Source of the DNA: an uncultured Clostridia bacterium
Lineage (GTDB): Bacteria; Bacillota; Clostridia; Christensenellales; Aristaeellaceae
Direction: 5' to 3'
Assembly (NCBI GenBank): GCA_934647145.1
Contig: CAKUFB010000206.1
Location: forward strand, 1-5,045
Length of the DNA stretch: 5,045 nt
This document shows, one piece after another, positions 4,348 through 5,045 of the stretch. Position 1 is the stretch's first letter. Every line of letters starts with the position of its first letter. The notes beneath the pieces are model-generated. The model saw only the letters and a program-made list of their open reading frames with translations. It had not been told where the DNA came from and made no database searches. The translations under genes were made by a program, and so were the position numbers.

Positions 4348-5045
4348 ATGGAAAATCAGATGAAGCCGCTGGCGATCGTCAATAACCAGCCGATTTATTC
4401 CGCCGACGTGGACGAGCTGCTCATGCAGATGGGTCAGCGCGGCCAGAGCCTGAACAACCCCCAGGGCCGCGCCATGGTGCTCGATCAGATCATCGCGCAG
4501 AAGCTCTTCCTGGCTGACGCGCTGCGCAACGTCTATGAGCGCGAGCCCGCCTTCAAGGAGCAGCTCCGCCAGGTGCGCGAGCAGCTGCTCATCCAGTACG
4601 CCATGAACAAGGCCGTCGAAAACGTCAAGGTCACCGACGACGAGGTGAAGAAGTTCTTCGACGAGAACCCCAAGCAGTTCGCCGGCCAGCCCATGGTCTC
4701 CGCCAGCCATATCCTGGTGGACTCCGAGGACAAGGCAAACGAAATCCTGGGCAAGATCAACGCGGGCGAAATCTCCTTCGAGGATGCGGCGCGCGAGTAT
4801 TCCTCCTGCCCCTCCTCCCAGCAGGGCGGCTCCCTGGGCGAGTTTGGCCGCGGCCAGATGGTGCCCGAGTTCGATCAGGCCTGCTTCGACATGGCCGTCG
4901 GCGAGGTGCGCGGCCCGGTCAAGACCCAGTTCGGCTACCACCTCATCCGCCTGGACGGCAAGAAGGAATCCGAGCCCATGAAGTTCGACGAGATCAAGGA
5001 CCAGATCCGCGAACACCTGCTCGCCGAAAAGCGCCAGCACGCCTA
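4348..5045 (+). CDS. Parvulin-type peptidyl-prolyl cis-trans isomerase, 3' end outside the window
   Basis: This partial gene shows 232 codons with no stop; it continues past the window end. Its product speeds cis-trans isomerisation of X-Pro bonds and is probably a cytoplasmic foldase, because the start MENQMKPLAIVNNQPIYS has no signal peptide or lipobox, unlike secreted PrsA. Residues about 8-100 are a helical SurA/trigger-factor-like N-terminal segment that begins with the VNNxPIYxxDVD pattern. The parvulin domain spans about 117-206: SASHIL with His121, the SSCPSSQQGGSLGEFGRGQMVPEF segment (152-175, split here as SSCPSS, then GGSLGEFG, then MVPEF with Phe175), and FGYHLIRL with His198. A helical tail follows. 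Start is supported by GAGAGGAG at 4331-4338, nine bases before the ATG, and by its own promoter. An unbroken antisense frame across the gene reflects GC-biased third positions. It could equally be named a PpiC or PrsA-like protein. Confidence 0.92.
   Translation, partial: MENQMKPLAIVNNQPIYSADVDELLMQMGQRGQSLNNPQGRAMVLDQIIAQKLFLADALRNVYEREPAFKEQLRQVREQLLIQYAMNKAVENVKVTDDEVKKFFDENPKQFAGQPMVSASHILVDSEDKANEILGKINAGEISFEDAAREYSSCPSSQQGGSLGEFGRGQMVPEFDQACFDMAVGEVRGPVKTQFGYHLIRLDGKKESEPMKFDEIKDQIREHLLAEKRQHA

Noticed and set aside
4345..5040. Minus-strand ORF of 231 residues opposite the isomerase
   Set aside because: The plus strand encodes a clear parvulin with promoter and ribosome binding site. 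The antisense frame is open only because of codon bias and is Leu/Ala/His-rich.

Overview
The window is GC-rich (roughly two thirds G+C by eye) with strong AGGAG-type ribosome binding sites, GTG as well as ATG starts, and sigma-70/SigA-type promoters. The Tgt subfamily (FMNVGT, GINQGG, IEEGCPCPACRRYSRAYIRHL), a flavodoxin-like protein with a four-cysteine cluster and a cytoplasmic parvulin all point to an anaerobic, GC-rich member of the Bacillota (Clostridia, possibly a gut lineage such as Christensenellales or Oscillospirales). That placement is an inference from protein flavour; no marker rRNA is present.

Layout. (1) Positions 1-80 hold a compact inverted-repeat element made of two perfect GC-rich hairpins with 3-nt loops. 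(2) Positions 129-2608 are a tightly packed plus-strand operon of three genes: a two-domain SGNH/GDSL esterase (CE2-like), a NIF3/DUF34 dinuclear-metal protein that overlaps it by 11 nt, and a flavodoxin-fold FMN reductase/iron-sulfur flavoprotein-like protein starting 28 nt later. (3) Positions 2609-3027 hold no gene. They are a repeat cluster: a tandem set of 3-nt-loop hairpins that includes an inverted copy (63 of 67 positions) of the element at 13-79, further partial copies of one hairpin, and two tandem 51-bp units. (4) tgt, tRNA-guanine transglycosylase, lies on the minus strand (3028-4179). (5) A divergent promoter region (4180-4347) has one extended -10 promoter facing each way. (6) A plus-strand parvulin-type peptidyl-prolyl isomerase begins at 4348 and runs off the end of the window.

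How the parts relate. The three-gene operon is probably co-transcribed, but its members do not form a pathway I recognise. The enzymes could plausibly handle a small acylated or oxidised metabolite, but that is speculation. tgt and the isomerase are housekeeping-type genes sharing a divergent promoter region. The operon is bracketed by inverted copies of the hairpin element, and its downstream hairpins lie where the transcript should end.

The points most worth following up are the bracketing hairpin repeats, the altered anticodon-recognition loop of Tgt, and the altered metal-ligand set of the NIF3 protein. I do not see a clear new defence or mobile system here.
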